64,000 bases of DNA, taken from positions 620,001 to 684,000 of the forward strand of contig CP003179.1 of the NCBI GenBank assembly GCA_000237975.1. Reading direction: 5' to 3'. Below are positions 63,305-64,000 of the stretch, in pieces. This DNA comes from Sulfobacillus acidophilus DSM 10332 (GTDB taxonomy: Bacteria > Bacillota > Sulfobacillia > Sulfobacillales > Sulfobacillaceae). Every line of letters starts with the position of its first letter. Position 1 is the first letter of the stretch. The translations under genes and the position numbers were made by a program. Under the pieces are notes generated by a model that ran no database searches, was not told the origin of the DNA, and saw only the letters and a list, made by a program, of their open reading frames with translations.

Positions 63305-64000
63305 CGTGTGTCCAGTGTAACACTTAAGGGCCTCCCAAATTGTCTAGTTTTTGGGGACCACTATAGTTATCCGGCACGACAATACGCGGCACACCCCCAA
63401 AAAAGGCAAAGGCGTGCTGATGCCCCTGAATCCAGGAGGCACGCGTTTCATCGGGGTGCAATTCGAGAAACGTATCATGGCTATACCCGAGCACAGCAAC
63501 AAACAGGTGACCCGAATGCACGTGCCCGGTCTCCGGATCCACAACGGGAACCGGGTCTCCCGCATAGTCGACAAACAGATATTCCCCCGGATGATAAACG
63601 CGATGAAAGACGACCTGCAGCGTCCGAACATATTCCCGGTAGTGGGTGGCGAATTGGGTATATTGGTACCCATCCGGATGCGCGACCTTATATTGCTGCC
63701 AGAGTTGCTCTAAGGTGACGGGCCGTTGGCGCAAGGCGCGATAAATCGCCCCCCAATCGGGTTCGGGACGCTGGCGTGGGGCGCCCGCTGGGTCGAGGAT
63801 ACAGCCATTCTTCCAACGCCGAATCCGTCAGGTTGTCCGGGAGCGGCCATTGCCCCCCGGCGGATTCAAAACGCCGGACAAGTTCCCGCACCGTCGGATG
63901 CGTACACCGCACCGTTCGGGCCACTGCGCGGGCCGGTAATCCGACTTCGTACACCAACCGTAAGATTTCACGAATTTGTCGCATGCTCAGCCTGCGTGTA

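Larger units (their letters stand above)
61988..63365 (-). mobile_element. IS3-A copy 4 (1378 bp)
   Basis: GTT duplications at 61985-61987 and 63366-63368. OrfB 62151-62990 and OrfA 63011-63304 are intact; the frameshift run is A10. Confidence 0.97.
61043..63984 (-). pseudogene. istA: IS21-D IstA, frameshifted and split by IS3-A copy 4
   Basis: N-terminal part 63366-63984: HTH (VYEVGLPARAVARTVRCTHPTVRELVRRF), a frameshift near 63780-63800, then RQRPEPDWGAIYRAL..., core YLFVDYAGDPVPVVD (Asp). After the IS, 61043-61984 continues with HPRDKATVETGVKIAERAVLG (Glu) and the C-terminal domain. Removing IS3-A and one GTT gives VVPDNPRALIRDR with the second Asp. Two independent lesions (frameshift and insertion). 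Confidence 0.88.
60221..64000 (-). mobile_element. IS21-D, decayed IS21 element running off the window
   Basis: Contains istB (60301-61074) and istA (about 61043-63984), in the usual order on the minus strand, with IS3-A copy 4 inserted in istA. Clearly different in sequence from IS21-A/B and IS21-C. The right end lies at or beyond 64000. Confidence 0.85.

Overview
This window is dominated by mobile DNA. The base composition (GC-rich, with some clearly AT-richer genes), strong AGGAGG-type ribosome binding sites and the gene content suggest a GC-rich member of the Bacillota (Firmicutes), for example a Sulfobacillus-like acidophile, on a plasmid or an accessory region of the chromosome. That assignment is inference: no rRNA or tRNA gene was seen. 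All element names used here (IS3-A to IS3-D, IS21-A to IS21-D, Tn-A, Tn-B) are local labels, not registry names.

Layout. 1-7.2 kb: an IS3-family element (IS3-D) split by a group II intron, whose reverse transcriptase gene is split by another IS3 (IS3-A copy 1) and whose 5' part is cut by two tandem IS3-B copies. 7.2-11.6 kb: an intact IS110-type recombinase gene with a structured leader (candidate bridge RNA), IS3-A copy 2, and an IS21 istA remnant (IS21-C). 12.2-14.3 kb: an AT-richer two-gene operon, dGTPase plus CCA-adding-type nucleotidyltransferase. 14.6-18.9 kb: a decayed IS1634-type transposase gene interrupted by Tn-A. 18.9-24.5 kb: an ISL3 element interrupted by IS3-C and by IS21-A. 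24.5-25.6 kb: a truncated second group II intron. 25.6-33.1 kb: an AT-rich, tightly packed minus-strand operon: HemN-like radical SAM enzyme, DapF-like epimerase, spore-photoproduct-lyase-like radical SAM enzyme, MFS transporter, CHAT/C25-like cysteine protease with a zinc ribbon, and GNAT acetyltransferase. I cannot match it to a described pathway. 34.2-41.2 kb: an IS1182 gene interrupted by Tn-B, which itself carries IS256 and IS3-B insertions. 41.3-52.4 kb: a backbone of short genes with strong ribosome binding sites and GC-rich hairpins, leading to xseA, xseB and ssb. xseA is broken by IS3-A copy 3 and IS21-B. 52.6-54 kb: two AT-rich genes for secreted proteins. 54.6-59.6 kb: a c-di-GMP-type (MshEN) glycosyltransferase followed by small membrane proteins and two tandem paralogous helix-turn-helix-like proteins. 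60.2-64 kb: a decayed IS21 (IS21-D) interrupted by IS3-A copy 4.

The main conclusions come from insertion archaeology. For many insertions, removing the element plus one copy of its target duplication restores the interrupted reading frame exactly. This defines Tn-A and Tn-B as members of one transposon family (DUF6431-type zinc-ribbon protein, DDE transposase, AAA ATPase) with TGT...ACA ends and 6-bp duplications. The best candidates for undescribed biology are the six-gene radical SAM/epimerase/protease operon, the Tn-A/Tn-B family, and the dGTPase-nucleotidyltransferase pair.
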